From Hyphomicrobiales bacterium (GTDB taxonomy: Bacteria > Pseudomonadota > Alphaproteobacteria > Rhizobiales > CAJQND01): a stretch of 64,000 nucleotides of DNA. The translations under genes were made by a program, and so were the position numbers. This document shows, in pieces, positions 42,357-51,589 of the stretch. Each line of letters opens with the position of its first letter. The first letter of the stretch is position 1. Under the pieces are notes generated by a model. The model made no database searches. It saw only the letters and a list, made by a program, of their open reading frames with translations, and was not told the DNA's origin. The stretch lies in assembly GCA_028285595.1 (NCBI GenBank), contig JANQOW010000010.1:1-64000 (forward strand), read 5' to 3'.

Positions 42357-42773
42357 ATGGCGAAAGTATCAGGCAGGCTTGAAGCACACTTTTCGATGCT
42401 GGCGGCAATTCTCCATGCCATCGCGCGCGATGGGCTTCTGCTGCAAGAGTTCGATGCTAGCGAGTTCGCCGACTTTGCGTCTGAGGCCGAGTGGCTCAAC
42501 GATGAATTTTTCAGTGTTGTTACTTGGATGGAGCGCGAAGGGTTGATTGAGCATTTGGGCTTTAGTTCAGGGGGTGGCGAGGGGCCGCACGTATCGGGCG
42601 TTCAGATATCCTCCAAAGCACTGGCGATACTTGGGGTTGGCTACCATGAGGATCTAAGCCTAGGTTCCGCGTTGGAGGAAGCGGCAAAAGCCCCTGAACC
42701 CAAAATGCCCTACTCACGTCTTGGTGAGTTTATCGGTGGTTTGTTGGGCGGCTTCACAAAAAGCGTTTCGTAA
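42357..42773 (+). CDS. Hypothetical protein, possibly winged-helix
   Basis: 138 aa. The first 100 residues have a helix-rich pattern ending EFFSVVTWMEREGLIEHLGF then VQISSKALAILG, reminiscent of a winged-helix domain (helix 3, wing, final helix). A Gly-rich amphipathic C-terminus follows (LGEFIGGLLGGFTKS). No ribosome site is obvious before the ATG. It is convergent with the Abi-alpha-like gene (37 bp apart); a functional pairing is possible but unproven. Confidence 0.6.
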   Translation: MAKVSGRLEAHFSMLAAILHAIARDGLLLQEFDASEFADFASEAEWLNDEFFSVVTWMEREGLIEHLGFSSGGGEGPHVSGVQISSKALAILGVGYHEDLSLGSALEEAAKAPEPKMPYSRLGEFIGGLLGGFTKSVS

Positions 42774-42810
42774 ATGTCAACCTGGGGCTAGTTCCTAAGA
42801 CAGTTTTGGA

Positions 42811-43686
42811 CTAAGAATTCCGCCACAGCGTTGGGTCAATCTCAGAGCTAGTGCGAAGGCACGCGTTGCGAAATTTTTGCCCCAGCGGGGTTAGGCGAAT
42901 CCCAACAAACCGTGATTCCCACTCCAAGTTTTTTGCTGCGCAATCTTCCTTGAACTTCTTGAACTTGTCGCTCGCGAGAAATTCCTCGTATGCTTCATGA
43001 TACGAGGAAAATTCTACGTCGTGTATCAGATCGATCAGCCCGTAACGACGAAGGTTTCCCACCGTGGAAAGATCATGCCAGCATAGATCGACTGCACCCA
43101 TCACGACGCACAACATCTCTATTTTTGAATCTTTTTGAGTTTCACTCACGATCACTTCCACTAAGGCGCCTCCTACAAAGCCAGGTTCCGCGATGGTTTT
43201 GAAGACTTTCGCATCGTTCGAAGAGAATTCACGAACGATCTGCACAAATGATGGATGAACGAATCCCTTCGTACGAGCGTCTACATCACTTGCGAGTAAA
43301 TTCGTGAACATCTCACGCACTTCAGATTCGTTAGCGCTAAACCGCATTGATTCGATTAGGGGTCCGACTATTCGAACGTCCGGGGTGGCACGCTGATCGA
43401 CAGGGATCTTTTTGATCTTTGCGGTGAGTTCCTCAGAAACCCACTCCTCAATTCGGTCAATACCCCAAACAAGTGCCGCAAGGGGGCTGAATATCTTGCG
43501 CACGAGCTTGCCGGCGTCGCGACCCGCCGGTGCTACTTCTTGTCCAAATGCATCGGCCGCCGGTCCCAAAGCTCTCTCGGAAAGCTTCTCAGATGCGTTG
43601 GATTTTGAGCTCTCTTTCTTCGAACCTGACTTTTCGCGTTCGTCATTTTCCACAATCCAATCTCCCGTCTCCCACGCAATCGCCAT
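42811..43686 (-). CDS. Abi-alpha-like protein (putative abortive infection)
   Basis: 291 aa. After a charged, Ser/Lys-rich start, ALGPAADAFGQEVAPAGRDA and IFSPLAALVWGIDRIEEWVS, then TPDVRIVGPLIESMRFSANE, SEVREMFTNLLASDVDARTK and GFVHPSFVQIVREFSSNDAK follow the pattern I associate with the Abi-alpha/DUF4393 family (two helices, P-x-x-x-x-PL-E, HPSF-x-x-I). That family was named from association with phage-defence loci; its mechanism is unknown. Its location in an island beside a PHP-ATPase gene fits defence. Confidence 0.68.
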   Translation of the reverse strand: MAIAWETGDWIVENDEREKSGSKKESSKSNASEKLSERALGPAADAFGQEVAPAGRDAGKLVRKIFSPLAALVWGIDRIEEWVSEELTAKIKKIPVDQRATPDVRIVGPLIESMRFSANESEVREMFTNLLASDVDARTKGFVHPSFVQIVREFSSNDAKVFKTIAEPGFVGGALVEVIVSETQKDSKIEMLCVVMGAVDLCWHDLSTVGNLRRYGLIDLIHDVEFSSYHEAYEEFLASDKFKKFKEDCAAKNLEWESRFVGIRLTPLGQKFRNACLRTSSEIDPTLWRNS

Positions 43687-43909
43687 CGAGTTCTGAGCGG
43701 GAAATGCCGCTCTGGATCAGATTCCTCTTCAGCGCTTCGTATCTTACGCCTCTCAGGAGGCCGAGCTCTTCCGATAATGTCGCTTCCAGGATAAAGTCGC
43801 TCACAACAGAAGCGGATTGTTGTCCTCAAATGTCTAAATTGTCCTATAATATCAGTGTTGATTTTCAAACATATCAAGAGACCTAAAGTCCGTAAATTGG
43901 GGTGATTGC

Positions 43910-45940
43910 ATGAAAAAAATTGATTTGCATATTCATACCATTCCAAGCCCGGTAGACGCCAATTTTATGTTTTCCATCGAAAAGCTGATCGAATATGTTG
44001 AGATTGCGAATCTAGACTCTATCGCAATTACCAATCATAACCTGTTCGATAAAGATCAGTTCGAAGAAATACTTCAACAAATCGCCATTCCTATGTTCCC
44101 TGGTATCGAGATAGATTTGGAAGGCGGACAAATACTTGTTATTGGCGAAAACACCGATCTGGACGACTTCGATCGCAAATGTGCACAGGTGTCTTCCCAT
44201 TATTATGATGACGCGAATGGTCCAATCAGCGTCGAGCTGCTGAAGGGAATTTTTGGCGATTTATCAGAATATCTCTTGATACCCCATTATGAGAAAAAAC
44301 CCCCCGTCAAGGAAGAAACCCTCAGCCGCCTGAATCCCTATGTTGTAGCTGGAGAGGTCAGTAGCCCCAAAAAGTTTGTATATTGCTTAAAGAGAGACGA
44401 CATGTTGACGCCGGTATATTTCAGCGACTGCCGCATCGACCAAGACCTTGTGTCATTCCCTTTGAGGCAAACCTATTTGGATTGCGACGAGATTAATCTT
44501 TCAGCGCTCAAACTATGCTTGCGTGATAAAAACAAAGTCGCCTTATCTGAAAAAGATGGGCACAGTCTTTTTCAAGTTTTTGCAGACGGCCAACAACTAT
44601 CAACTGGCCTTAATGTGATTGTAGGAGAGAGATCGTCAGGCAAATCTCACACGCTCGGACGCATTGCTGAGAACTTCGACAATGTTTGTTACCTAGAACA
44701 ATTTTCATTGGTTGCAAGAGATGATGAGGAAGATCAAAGACGCTTCAATGAACTCCTCAGTCAACAGAGGAGTCTGTTTTCAAAAGAGTATCTAACGGAG
44801 CTTCAACGCGTCATCGAGGACGTCAACGAAATCAATCTTGAAGAAGATGACCAGTCTGTAGACCGGTACGTTGAATCACTTTTGAAACATGCAGAGGAAA
44901 TTGAAAAACGGGACATCTTTTCGGAGGCGAAGTTGTACTCGGAAGAGCCATTTCAGGCGATCGATCAGAAAGGCTTAAAAGAACTCATTGCCTCGACAAA
45001 ACACTTGGTGCGCAATGAAGAATTCAGAGAAATCATCGATAGACACATTTCCCATGAACACTTGAAGGCACTCTATGTGGCATTGATGAGCTACTTTGCA
45101 ACCAAGGAAGAAGAACGTCTAAAAAAGGATTGGATCAATGAATTGGTCCGACAAGTTAGGCACAACTTGCAAATTAGGACGGCGGCGCCGACGATTTCTG
45201 AACTCGAGCCCTACAGAATCGCCATGAATGTGAAGAAGGTCGAAAAATTTCGAGCCTTGGCGCGCCTTGCGAGGCAACCGCGGGAGATCGAACGAAGATC
45301 CCTGAGAGGATTTGATCTGGTTGCTAGAGTTGGACCCTTCAATGGTGCGGGTGAGCTAAAGAAAGAAAGCAAGTCCCAGATGGCGTTTAGCGACGCATAT
45401 GAATCGTATGACGATCCTTATGAATATCTTCAAGAACTAAAAGAGATTGGAGGGTCCGTCGTTGCCGCTGATTTTTCGAAATACTTCGTCAAGATCGATT
45501 ATCGCATTCTCAATAAGGATGGCATCGAGGCATCAGGCGGTGAGCGATCTGAGTATTTTTTGCTTCAAGCAATTGAAGATGCCCAGTCGGCCGACATGCT
45601 CTTAATCGATGAGCCGGAATCTTCATTCGACAATTTGTTCCTCAAGAACGAAGTGAATGAGATCATTAAAGAAATTTCAAAGACGATGCCGGTCGTGCTC
45701 GTAACGCACAACAATACTGTTGGAGCATCGATCAAGCCCGATTATCTGCTCTGCACGAAGAAAGAGGTTGAAGCTGAAGCATTCAGGTGGCGCATCTATT
45801 CGGGTCATCCGACTAACAGTGAACTTCATTCAACGGATGGGAAAAGCTTGAGCACATGGGAAATTACGATGGGATGTTTGGAAGCCGGCCCCGAAGCCTA
45901 TGATGAGAGAAGAGAGGGCTATGAAGGTCTTAAAAATTGA
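43910..45940 (+). CDS. PHP phosphoesterase fused to SMC/Rad50-like ABC ATPase
   Basis: 676 aa. N-terminal PHP domain: KIDLHIHT (H-x-H), DSIAITNHN (Asn where many PHP enzymes have Asp), FPGIEIDLEG, YLLIPHYEKKP and PVYFSDCRID. From about residue 230 comes an ABC ATPase: Walker A GLNVIVGERSSGKSHTL, a long charged helical insert (~270-450), signature IEASGGERSEYFLLQAI, Walker B MLLIDEPESSFDN and H-loop VVLVTHNN. The layout resembles proteins annotated as TrlF-like AAA ATPases, though shorter. I infer nucleic-acid cleavage controlled by an SMC-like ATPase, probably anti-phage. Its 3' end overlaps the next gene. Composition is A+T-rich. Confidence 0.82.
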   Translation: MKKIDLHIHTIPSPVDANFMFSIEKLIEYVEIANLDSIAITNHNLFDKDQFEEILQQIAIPMFPGIEIDLEGGQILVIGENTDLDDFDRKCAQVSSHYYDDANGPISVELLKGIFGDLSEYLLIPHYEKKPPVKEETLSRLNPYVVAGEVSSPKKFVYCLKRDDMLTPVYFSDCRIDQDLVSFPLRQTYLDCDEINLSALKLCLRDKNKVALSEKDGHSLFQVFADGQQLSTGLNVIVGERSSGKSHTLGRIAENFDNVCYLEQFSLVARDDEEDQRRFNELLSQQRSLFSKEYLTELQRVIEDVNEINLEEDDQSVDRYVESLLKHAEEIEKRDIFSEAKLYSEEPFQAIDQKGLKELIASTKHLVRNEEFREIIDRHISHEHLKALYVALMSYFATKEEERLKKDWINELVRQVRHNLQIRTAAPTISELEPYRIAMNVKKVEKFRALARLARQPREIERRSLRGFDLVARVGPFNGAGELKKESKSQMAFSDAYESYDDPYEYLQELKEIGGSVVAADFSKYFVKIDYRILNKDGIEASGGERSEYFLLQAIEDAQSADMLLIDEPESSFDNLFLKNEVNEIIKEISKTMPVVLVTHNNTVGASIKPDYLLCTKKEVEAEAFRWRIYSGHPTNSELHSTDGKSLSTWEITMGCLEAGPEAYDERREGYEGLKN

Positions 45941-46217
45941 GAATGGGCAAGGAAAGTTCAAAATTCCGGGCGAGACAGAATGGCGTCCTATCAGTGAGAT
46001 TGATAAGGATGGCCTGATGAGCCTTCTAAACTGTTTCTTGGAGAATGATGTTGAAATGGACGAGGTTGATGAGGAAAAACTCACCAATCAGGCCCATCTA
46101 ATAATTTACAAGAGCATCTACGAAAAACTGAATACACTGTCGCAGAATAAGAAGAAATTTAGAGATGAAAGTGAACGCGCATATCTTGAGGAAATGCAAA
46201 AGTATTCATCATCTTAG
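45921..46217 (+). CDS. Small acidic partner of the PHP-ATPase
   Basis: 98 aa, starting inside the end of the PHP-ATPase gene (20-bp overlap) with GAGAGGG just upstream, so translationally coupled. It is acidic with helical segments (DGLMSLLNCFLENDVEMDEV, KFRDESERAYLEEMQK) and has KVLKIENGQGKFKI, a short beta hairpin, at the N-terminus. No family recognised. The overlap suggests a subunit or regulator of the ATPase. Confidence 0.72.
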   Translation: MKVLKIENGQGKFKIPGETEWRPISEIDKDGLMSLLNCFLENDVEMDEVDEEKLTNQAHLIIYKSIYEKLNTLSQNKKKFRDESERAYLEEMQKYSSS

Positions 46218-46223
46218 TGGGCA

Positions 46224-46251
46224 GGATGCATTGAGTTCGGCCAATGCATCC
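46224..46251 (+). terminator. Hairpin after the PHP-ATPase operon
   Basis: A 10-bp perfect stem GGATGCATTG/CAATGCATCC with an 8-nt loop (AGTTCGGC), 6 bp after the stop. No T-run follows, so it may be a terminator, an mRNA 3'-end structure or a recombination remnant. Confidence 0.4.
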
Positions 46252-46392
46252 CATAATTCCGAGGCTTCGGCCCGCCTTCTGCATGCTTGCAGACGCGAAC
46301 CCATTAGATGAAATCGGCCAAGAGCGAAACGCGGCAAACCTAAGTTCGCAGCTGCTGCAAACGGATTTGCTCACCACCTGTTAGAGGCGTCA

Positions 46393-47655
46393 ATGATGAT
46401 CGAACCCACGATTACTTGCCCGAGTTGCTTGACGGAAATCAAACTCACCGAGTCCCTGGCCGCGCCACTCATTGAAGCGACGCGGAAAGAATTTGAAGCG
46501 AAGATCGCGCAGAAAGAACGCGACGTTTCGAAGAGAGAAGAAAAGCTAAAGGAACAACAAAGGACGCTCAGAAACGCGCAAGAGGCGATCGATGAGCAGG
46601 TGGCGCAGAAGTTGAAGGCAGAGCGAGAATCAATTGCTGCTGCTGAAGCGAAGAAAGCCAGACTTGCTGCAGCTGCCGACCTGGATGCCAAGTCGAGGGA
46701 GATGAAAGAACTCCAACAGGTTCTCGTCGAAAGAAACGAGAAGTTGGAAGAAGCGCAAAAAGCGCAGGCAGGGCTTATTCGGAAACAGCGCGAACTAGAT
46801 GACGCGAAGCGCGAAATCGACCTGACTGTTGAAAAGCGAGTTCAGGCTTCTATCGGAGAAGTCAGACAGAAGGCGAGGATAGAGGCAGAAGAAGCACTCA
46901 AACTGAAGGTTATCGAAAAAGAAGAAACAATCGCCTCGATGCAAAGACAGATTGAGAACCTCAAACGTAAGGCCGAACAGGGCTCACAGCAGCTCCAAGG
47001 GGAGGCGTTTGAATTGGAACTTGAAAAGACGCTACAGGCCAGTTTTCCGATGGATAACATCGAGGCCATTAGCAAGGGCGAATTCGGGGGGGATGTGATC
47101 CAACGTGTAGTCGGCCCAGTCGGCCAAGCTAGCGGCTCGATTCTGTGGGAGTCGAAACGGACTAAGAACTGGAGCGATGGCTGGCTTACCAAGCTTCGTG
47201 GTGACCAGCGCGCCGCGGGGGCTGAGATTGCTGTTTTGGTGTCCCATGCATTGCCAAAAGAAATTGAAACCTTCGGTCATCTCAATGGAGTGTGGATAAC
47301 GGAGCCCCGCTTTGCCATGCCCTTGGTAATTGCCCTCCGACAAACATTGATCGAAGTGGCGAACACGAGGCACGCGCAGGACGGTCAGGGGACAAAAATG
47401 GAATTGGTCTACCAGTATCTGACAGGCCCCAAGTTCCGCCACCGAGTCGAGGCCATTGTGGAGAAATTCTCAGACATGCAGGCAGACCTTGATCGCGAGA
47501 AGAAGGCTATGACCCGCCTATGGGCTAAGCGAGAGGCACAAATTCAGGGGGTGATTGAATCAACGGTAGGGATGTATGGCGACTTGCAGGGGATTGCGGG
47601 AAGGGCGCTGCAGGAAATTGAGGGACTGGAGATGCCGTTGATCGAAGAAAAGTAG
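46393..47655 (+). CDS. DUF2130-family coiled-coil protein with nuclease-like domain
   Basis: 420 aa. It starts with a C-x-x-C zinc-ribbon-like ITCPSCLTEIKLTES, then ~180 residues of charged coiled coil (EAKIAQKERDVSKREEKLKE onward). The C-terminal globular part contains LQGEAFELELEKTL, GGDVIQRV, SGSILWESKRTKNWSDGWLT and EIAVLVSHALP: a D...E-x-K arrangement like PD-(D/E)xK nucleases, the hallmark of DUF2130. Function unproven; DNA cleavage or binding is likely. It is probably a separate transcription unit, 175 bp after the small partner gene. Confidence 0.85.
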   Translation: MMIEPTITCPSCLTEIKLTESLAAPLIEATRKEFEAKIAQKERDVSKREEKLKEQQRTLRNAQEAIDEQVAQKLKAERESIAAAEAKKARLAAAADLDAKSREMKELQQVLVERNEKLEEAQKAQAGLIRKQRELDDAKREIDLTVEKRVQASIGEVRQKARIEAEEALKLKVIEKEETIASMQRQIENLKRKAEQGSQQLQGEAFELELEKTLQASFPMDNIEAISKGEFGGDVIQRVVGPVGQASGSILWESKRTKNWSDGWLTKLRGDQRAAGAEIAVLVSHALPKEIETFGHLNGVWITEPRFAMPLVIALRQTLIEVANTRHAQDGQGTKMELVYQYLTGPKFRHRVEAIVEKFSDMQADLDREKKAMTRLWAKREAQIQGVIESTVGMYGDLQGIAGRALQEIEGLEMPLIEEK

Positions 47656-48184
47656 CGATCGATAAGCACTGATCGGCGTGTAGCACGCCAGATTGGCTCC
47701 CAGTATCTCCAAAACCTCAACACACCACTGAGGTTTACAAGTTAACGCTTTTCACTACGTATCATCATCTTTTGCTTTGGTTTTGGGCTGGGTCGCACAT
47801 CTGGCTTATGTCCGGTTTCAAGACGAAGCAGGCATAATCATCAGTGCCTGAAAAGCCAAAATACGAATGACCGCTGCCAAGCGCAAATAGGCGACTTTGT
47901 AGACGCGGATGAAGGTTTGGATTTGGCCGCAAAGCGGAACGGAATCTGCAGCGAGATGCCAGCATTGAGAAACCACAGCAAGCCAGTAGTCGGTCACGCG
48001 ATTGCGAATGGCTGCTGCCGCGTCTCGCCGCTTGGCACTCGAAAAATCTCCATCCGCAGGATCACAATACACACTGGGTGTAGCAAACTGGACGGCTTTA
48101 AGTGCTTTCATCTCCGGATTGACTTATCAGGAGAAGGGGGGGTAGTTTCGAAGTTTGATGATCTCTGAATAGTATTTGGAGAAG
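47656..48184. other. Intergenic stretch between defence block and secreted-protein operon
   Basis: No gene I can support. A minus-strand frame (47818-48111, 97 codons) is open but has no usable ribosome site and no recognised motif. The promoter of the secreted-protein operon should be here. Confidence 0.4.
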
Positions 48185-51061
48185 ATGAAGGACAATAAAT
48201 TGATAATAGGTATTTTGATTGTCCTTCGGCGCATGTTCCTGTCACCAACACACCGATCTGTCAGAATGAAACAGGTCGGAGTGTCTTCGAATTTGCTGAT
48301 AAAGACAAATCAGCCCAGACAGGTCGGGGTTCCTCTCTTGTTTTTCTCACTGGTCGCTGTTTCATTGATTTGGTGGCCAGGATCTATTTCGGCAGGCACT
48401 TACGATTTGAGATATCTTCGTGCAAGTACGTCGGTTGGCTTCGCGCTCAGTTTACCGACCGGGCATCTCTCACGCCCTGCCAGAGGTGCACCGTTTAAGT
48501 TTGAATTCAAACGTGAATGGCACCTTGTTAGTTCCTCTTTTAAGCCATTTGAAGCAGAAAACAACTATGGAGGCCAAGAGTTTCGCCGGATCTATCAGCT
48601 TCTCGAAGACAAGCCGTTGCCATCGGATGCACAAGATTTGTTGATGTTCCCTTCAAGCAATGAAAGCCAAAGGTTGGCTAAAGAATTTGGTGTGGAGGAT
48701 CTTGGCAGCTTGCTGAATTCTCTATCGTCGAACAAAATGGGTTCGACTTGTCGAAATCAGGAAGGGTTCATTCCTGAGACGGCTGGATTGCTTTGTTTTT
48801 TGTTTCGCATTCACGAGGGCGTAGATAGAAAATTGGCGGTGTTACCAATCGCGTTGGGGAGTAAAGACACTGAGGAAGTCGCACTTTTAGTGTTTGAGAG
48901 AAAGGATATATTCGAGAAAATCAAGAAATACAAAGATTGTAAAACGACCGAAGTTCTAGGCCAGTGTGTAAGGCCGTTGGCTATTTTGCTACACGACACC
49001 TCATCAATTAAAGCTCTTCTGCCTGAGCCGATCAAAATTACTACGGCACCGGATATCTACGAACAGACGGCGCGAGATCTGGCTGGACTGTTTCGCGTTG
49101 TCAGCTTCAAAAATCCCGCAGAACTTTTGGATCAGATGATTCAAGAGGTCTACAATACCAAACTTCCGAGTGACGTGGTGATCTACTCGTCAAGACATCT
49201 TTTGCAAGGTAATGGGCGCATTGGCGCGGCCGCGCCTGCTTTTGCAAATGAAGTCTTACTTTACTACGCAAACGCCGTTACTCCGACGGCCAACGGGAAA
49301 ATGCGGCGCATTCTCTTGCGACTGGCACTCCCTGGGCCGTCTGACGCGGGAGGCCTTATCGGCAGCGGACGCCTTGGAACAGCGTTTCTTCCTTCGGTCG
49401 AAGAAAACTCACAACGACCCGAATTCATAACGATACCAGAATGGTTGTACCGCCGGTTGGCATCGGTGGCCATGAGTGCACAGTACAGAGAAAACACGTT
49501 CTGTAAACTCGACACAGAGGAGAACACCATTCTCTGGAAGGCGTCCGACTTTCACACAAGGCTCGGCAGCAGCGACAGTGTTGCGGTTGATACCCAAAAC
49601 GCCCACAATTCAGCTCGGAACGGGCTCTATCAAGATGATTGTAAGTTGAGTGATTCGTCCAGGCAGCCTGATCGGCTAGTCTTGACCAATAGAATGGCGT
49701 CGAGCGGATACTCGGGAGAACTATGTGGACAGCAAACAACTGACGCGAAACTTTCCGGGGTGGCAGGTAAGTTTCGCATGAGTCCGGTGATTTCCCCACC
49801 ACCTCAATGGGCAGACCAAGCCAAGTTTGTCCTAGTGGACCAGACCAAAGGGGTCTACCTCCAGCAGAAGCCTGTTAGCCTCGGCGCATTCGGTAAGTAT
49901 CTCACTAGTTTCGCAGGATGCCAGCGCTTTAAGTCTCAAGGCGGTTATGCAAAGGGCCTGATGCGTTGTGATGAACCAGGCATGATGCGTCTGGAACACC
50001 AACTCAGCGAACAGGGGGACGAGGCAACCCGACGTGACAGCGCCTTTGGCTACTTCTATGGCGCGACAAATGTCGTCCTCAATGAGGTAATAGGTGAGCC
50101 CGTGAACGGACTGCAGTGTCACAGCCGTCCGGCAAGCCTCGCTCGGACGCCTCGGGAGCGAACCGACGACATGCTTTGCTCTCTGCAGTTCTTTTTTGCT
50201 TCTCGTTCGGTTGACGCTTTGCTGGAGCCGGAGCTTCCAAAGGCCATTTCGGATAAGAAAGGTAAAAAGGAACCGAAAGGTTTTCGAGAAATGCTGGGCC
50301 TCAAAGGCGGAAAAGTGGACGAAAAGGCGGCGATTGAGTTTATGCGTTTTTCCGGCTGCCGCGCTTCTGACGGCTTGGTGCATAGCAGGCGGGCCCAAGC
50401 ACTTTGCGATTCTCTGCAACACTATATTCGGGCAGCTTTCCGGTCCACTGCCGATCGAGGTTGGAAATCGTCACCAGTTTCGATGATCACACAGCAAGAC
50501 GCACAAAATTACATCGAATGGATCGCTGCACCCCACTCTCCGGAGGATGGGGAAGCCGGACTTCAGTTGGCCTGTAAGGAGCAATTGGGACTACCCAGCG
50601 AAGAAGCTTTAAAGCGCGCGACCGTCACTGAAAGCATGGTTCACGAGAGTCTTGTGCCTATGCTGCGCCAGAAAGTGAGGAATCCTGCTACCGTTCAAGG
50701 CAATTTCGATGCAGCCGTTCTTGCCTCGGGGCATTTGATGCTGCGGGAGACTGGTGGCAATCTGGAAATGGCTGGACTTCCGGTGGGCTTTAGGCAGATT
50801 TCCAAAGACACAATGTATCGGGCTCATCTGCCGAACTTTCAAAACATTCCGGACATAGCGATGGGATATGGCCTCCCACCAGGTGATGTAATGACCTACT
50901 TCGACCAGAAGAAACACAACGCCGGCCAATGCCTGGATTGCGTGTTAAATCGACGGGCCTTTTGGTGGCGAGTTTGGCAGGATGATCAGCTCGATGATCC
51001 AACATCTGTTAAGCGGACCGATCCTGCAACAGGGTTCCGCCTTAGTTTGACGCTCAAATAA
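48185..51061 (+). CDS. Large exported protein with C-terminal divergent FGE-sulfatase domain
   Basis: 958 aa. A hydrophobic segment at about residues 49-69 (VPLLFFSLVAVSLIWWPGSI) acts as signal or anchor. The first ~480 residues are unrecognised. From ~540 to the end I read a divergent formylglycine-generating-enzyme/sulfatase-modifying fold: GVYLQQKPVSLGAFGKYL, SPVSMITQQDAQNYIEWIAA (family: PV..VSW.DA.AYC.WL), LGLPSEEALKRAT (family: RLPTEAEWEYAA), GGNLEMAG (family: GNVWEW), and FWWRVW with the final TGFRLSL (family: RGGSW, GFRLA). Enzymatic Cys residues are not clearly placed, so it may be a ligand-binding C-type-lectin-like version. Start uncertain: ATG 48185 has GGAG close by; ATG 48266 would give a more normal signal peptide. 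Confidence 0.7.
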   Translation: MKDNKLIIGILIVLRRMFLSPTHRSVRMKQVGVSSNLLIKTNQPRQVGVPLLFFSLVAVSLIWWPGSISAGTYDLRYLRASTSVGFALSLPTGHLSRPARGAPFKFEFKREWHLVSSSFKPFEAENNYGGQEFRRIYQLLEDKPLPSDAQDLLMFPSSNESQRLAKEFGVEDLGSLLNSLSSNKMGSTCRNQEGFIPETAGLLCFLFRIHEGVDRKLAVLPIALGSKDTEEVALLVFERKDIFEKIKKYKDCKTTEVLGQCVRPLAILLHDTSSIKALLPEPIKITTAPDIYEQTARDLAGLFRVVSFKNPAELLDQMIQEVYNTKLPSDVVIYSSRHLLQGNGRIGAAAPAFANEVLLYYANAVTPTANGKMRRILLRLALPGPSDAGGLIGSGRLGTAFLPSVEENSQRPEFITIPEWLYRRLASVAMSAQYRENTFCKLDTEENTILWKASDFHTRLGSSDSVAVDTQNAHNSARNGLYQDDCKLSDSSRQPDRLVLTNRMASSGYSGELCGQQTTDAKLSGVAGKFRMSPVISPPPQWADQAKFVLVDQTKGVYLQQKPVSLGAFGKYLTSFAGCQRFKSQGGYAKGLMRCDEPGMMRLEHQLSEQGDEATRRDSAFGYFYGATNVVLNEVIGEPVNGLQCHSRPASLARTPRERTDDMLCSLQFFFASRSVDALLEPELPKAISDKKGKKEPKGFREMLGLKGGKVDEKAAIEFMRFSGCRASDGLVHSRRAQALCDSLQHYIRAAFRSTADRGWKSSPVSMITQQDAQNYIEWIAAPHSPEDGEAGLQLACKEQLGLPSEEALKRATVTESMVHESLVPMLRQKVRNPATVQGNFDAAVLASGHLMLRETGGNLEMAGLPVGFRQISKDTMYRAHLPNFQNIPDIAMGYGLPPGDVMTYFDQKKHNAGQCLDCVLNRRAFWWRVWQDDQLDDPTSVKRTDPATGFRLSLTLK

Positions 51062-51076
51062 ACGAGGGAGACCACT

Positions 51077-51589
51077 ATGCTAATGCCGATTCGAGCCCTT
51101 GCTATCGCACTTGTGGCCTGTCTTTTTGGCGTTGAAGTGCCGAAATCTCTGGCAGACAGTGTTCCTGGTGTTGACTGCAGTTTGTGCAGTTCGGCAGGGC
51201 GCGGCGAAGTCGGCGTCATACCGCCCCAAGGCACTGCTGACATTCTGACGAAGACCCAGAGAAATCTGGCATCAGTCGCCAACTGTTTGGATATCACAAT
51301 CTTAGGAACGGATCGTGATTTTAAAGCCGATGGACCGTGGCTTAAGGAAGTTCGCACGCTCATAGCCAACGGCTCTTGGATACTGACGCGCGAGACGGGG
51401 CTTCCCGATAAAGATCCACCATACACATCCAATGCTGAAAAGGTAACGCAGTTGTTTCGCGTGGTCTTTGGCCAATCTGGGCGTGAGGCAGACGGGCTCC
51501 CCATCGGCGACAAGGCCGAATTGACTTGTAAGGCAATCTTCCATGATATGGACGGCGCCATGACCTCGGTAACTAAGGCTGCACAGTGA
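51077..51589 (+). CDS. Exported protein of unknown function (170 aa)
   Basis: 170 aa with a signal peptide (IRALAIALVACLFGVEVPKS, cleavage near LADS). The mature protein starts with a C-x-x-C pair (VDCSLCSS) and has two more Cys (ANCLDI, LTCKAI). No family recognised. GAGGGAG lies 7 nt before the ATG, 15 bp after the preceding gene; its stop overlaps the next GTG start (GTGA). Confidence 0.75.
   Translation: MLMPIRALAIALVACLFGVEVPKSLADSVPGVDCSLCSSAGRGEVGVIPPQGTADILTKTQRNLASVANCLDITILGTDRDFKADGPWLKEVRTLIANGSWILTRETGLPDKDPPYTSNAEKVTQLFRVVFGQSGREADGLPIGDKAELTCKAIFHDMDGAMTSVTKAAQ

Noticed and set aside
43533-43946. Open frames across the Abi-alpha/PHP-ATPase divergent region
   Set aside because: They overlap the Abi-alpha-like gene out of frame and have no motif; the gap (43687-43909) is better read as a divergent promoter region.
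47818-48111. Minus-strand 97-aa open frame
   Set aside because: GGAG abuts the ATG with no spacing, no recognised motif, and it sits in the expected promoter region of the exported-protein operon.
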